A stretch of DNA of 64,000 nucleotides, from assembly GCF_916618955.1 (NCBI RefSeq), contig NZ_OU745390.1, positions 3,286,001 to 3,350,000 of the forward strand, read 5' to 3'. The notes under the pieces are model-generated. The model had not been told where the DNA came from and searched no databases. It saw nothing but the letters and a program-made list of their open reading frames with translations. The DNA is from Pseudomonas sp. Marseille-Q3773 (GTDB taxonomy: Bacteria; Pseudomonadota; Gammaproteobacteria; Pseudomonadales; Pseudomonadaceae). The translations under genes and the position numbers were made by a program. Numbering within the stretch: the first letter of the stretch is position 1; the number at the start of each line of letters is the position of its first letter. Below are positions 63,086 through 64,000 of the stretch, in pieces.

Positions 63086-63877
63086 TCAGTGAGCCAGCAG
63101 GAAGTCGAGCACGCGGCGGCTGAACGGCTCGCCGACCTCGACGTTGGACAGGTGCGCAGCCGCGAAGTCGATGTACTCGGCACCGTTGATCGCGGCCTGC
63201 ATGAAGCGGCCGTGCTCCGGCGTGGTTACCACGTCTTCGCTACCGGCCACGATCAGTGTCGGCATCTGGATACGGCCCAGTTGCTTGCGGTAGTCGGCAT
63301 CGCGTACCGCCGCGCAGTTGCTGGCATAGCCTTGCGGGCTGGTCTGCGCCAGCATCTGGCAGATGCGCTGGGCCTGGGCTGGTTGGGCCTTGGCGAACCC
63401 CGGGGTGAACCAGCGGGCGATGGAGGCATCGCGCAGGTCGACCATGGCCTGCTGGCCGCCCTTGAGCACGGTGTCGATCCGGCTGTTCCATACTTCGTCG
63501 TTGGCTATCTTGGCGGCGGTGTTGCACAACGTCAGGCTGCGCAGGCGCTGGCCGGCATTGATGCCCAGCCATTGGCCGATCAGGCCGCCCATCGACAGGC
63601 CGACGAAGTGCGCCTTGGCGATGTCCAGAGCGTCGAGCAGGGCCAATACGTCACGGCCCAACTGCTCGATGGTGTATGGGCCTTCAGTGACCAGTGATGC
63701 GCCGTGGCCACGGGTGTCGTAGCGCAGCACCCGCAGGTGCTGGCTCCACAGCGGGACCTGCGTATCCCACATGCCCAGGTCGGTGCCCAGCGAGTTGGAC
63801 AGGACCAGCACCGGGGCGTTTTCCGGGCCATCGATCTGGTAGTTCAAAACGCCATCGGCCAGTTGCAAATGCGCCAC
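63086..63877 (-). CDS. pcaD: 3-oxoadipate enol-lactonase
   Basis: A 263-residue alpha/beta-hydrolase. The oxyanion strand is LVLSNSLGTDLGMWD, the nucleophile elbow GLSMGGLIGQWLG (Ser near residue 95), the acid Asp in VAGSEDVVTT and the late His in AAHLSNVE. It hydrolyses 3-oxoadipate enol-lactone to 3-oxoadipate. Its AAGGAG ribosome site overlaps the pcaB stop codon. Confidence 0.97.
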   Translation of the reverse strand: MAHLQLADGVLNYQIDGPENAPVLVLSNSLGTDLGMWDTQVPLWSQHLRVLRYDTRGHGASLVTEGPYTIEQLGRDVLALLDALDIAKAHFVGLSMGGLIGQWLGINAGQRLRSLTLCNTAAKIANDEVWNSRIDTVLKGGQQAMVDLRDASIARWFTPGFAKAQPAQAQRICQMLAQTSPQGYASNCAAVRDADYRKQLGRIQMPTLIVAGSEDVVTTPEHGRFMQAAINGAEYIDFAAAHLSNVEVGEPFSRRVLDFLLAH

Positions 63878-63889
63878 AGCGGTCTCCTT

Positions 63890-64000
63890 CAGGCAGTAAA
63901 ACGTTGATGTTCGGATACGGCGCGTGCCACCCAGACACGCGCCTGGCCCAGGTAATGGGCAGGGTCGAGCAAGCGGTCGAGTTCTTCGCCAGACAGTTCG
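63890..64000 (-). CDS. pcaB: 3-carboxy-cis,cis-muconate cycloisomerase, 3' end
   Basis: The last 36 codons of a gene that enters from the right edge, reading ELSGEELDRLLDPAHYLGQ...VARAVSEHQRFTA then TGA. The DPAHYLG segment is typical of the PcaB C-terminus (fumarase/adenylosuccinate lyase superfamily). With pcaD and pcaC it forms an operon for protocatechuate degradation. The start lies outside the window. Confidence 0.88.

Overview
The window is a chromosomal segment of a Pseudomonas putida-group bacterium. DNA is GC-rich, genes are tightly packed, and the landmarks are typical of this group: phaG (medium-chain PHA precursor transacylase), the solvent/antibiotic pump ttgABC with its repressor ttgR, the pcaB-pcaD-pcaC protocatechuate genes, a TctED-OpdH-TctCBA tricarboxylate uptake cluster, and many REP-like stem-loops with a TTCGCGGG..CCCGCGAA core. 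Assignments rest on reading protein motifs and on family knowledge; no database search was run. The phaG protein differs from my recollection of the KT2440 protein at scattered positions, so this looks like a relative, not that strain.

Layout. 1-1.1 kb: 3' part of nadB. 1.2-3.8 kb: ygfX-sdhE facing away from ygfZ, then an HDOD protein. 3.9-11.5 kb: citrate/tricarboxylate module (tctE-tctD minus; opdH, tctC, tctB, tctA and an AbrB-like membrane protein plus). 11.6-16.3 kb: ung, a HIBCH-type hydrolase, a Tyr-rich lipoprotein, a zinc-ribbon-like CWC protein, an RsuA-type pseudouridine synthase and phaG. 16.4-19.5 kb: tRNA-Gly(CCC), a SulP transporter and a SIR2-like (DUF4917-type) protein. 19.5-33.6 kb: a complete Tad/Flp pilus locus on the minus strand (flp, tadV, an extra AAA ATPase, rcpC, rcpA, small lipoprotein, tadG, two TadE/F-like pseudopilins, tadZ, tadA, tadB, tadC, tadD). 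It is headed by a divergent AraC-type regulator with a degenerate receiver domain.

33.6-42.8 kb: methyltransferase, TPM-domain protein, periplasmic beta-glucosidase, then a DctB/DctD-like (MifS/MifR-like) two-component pair followed by a sigma-54 promoter and a KgtP-type 2-oxoacid permease. 42.9-46.5 kb: a 5'-truncated membrane gene, a secreted peptide made of perfect 13-residue repeats, a flavin-reductase-like protein, small proteins and an AraC regulator preceded by a perfect 25-bp inverted repeat. 46.6-53.7 kb: a ThDP decarboxylase with a divergent LysR, an NAD(P)-binding protein with a divergent LysR, an oxaloacetate decarboxylase-type enzyme and an EmrB/QacA-type exporter. 53.8-60.4 kb: ttgR and ttgABC. 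60.7-64 kb: an OprD-type porin, an Mpo1-like protein, and pcaC, pcaD and the end of pcaB.

The recurring theme is nutrient sensing and uptake: tricarboxylates, 2-oxoglutarate, sulfate-type anions, aromatics and glucosides. Two insertions stand out from this: the Tad pilus block, and the AT-rich 43.4-44.2 kb stretch with the repeat peptide. The regulatory sites that best repay attention are the 21-bp-spaced direct repeats upstream of flp, the 11-bp-spaced repeats upstream of opdH, the sigma-54 promoter upstream of kgtP, an NtrC-like palindrome at 52.04 kb and the TtgR operator at 54.53 kb.
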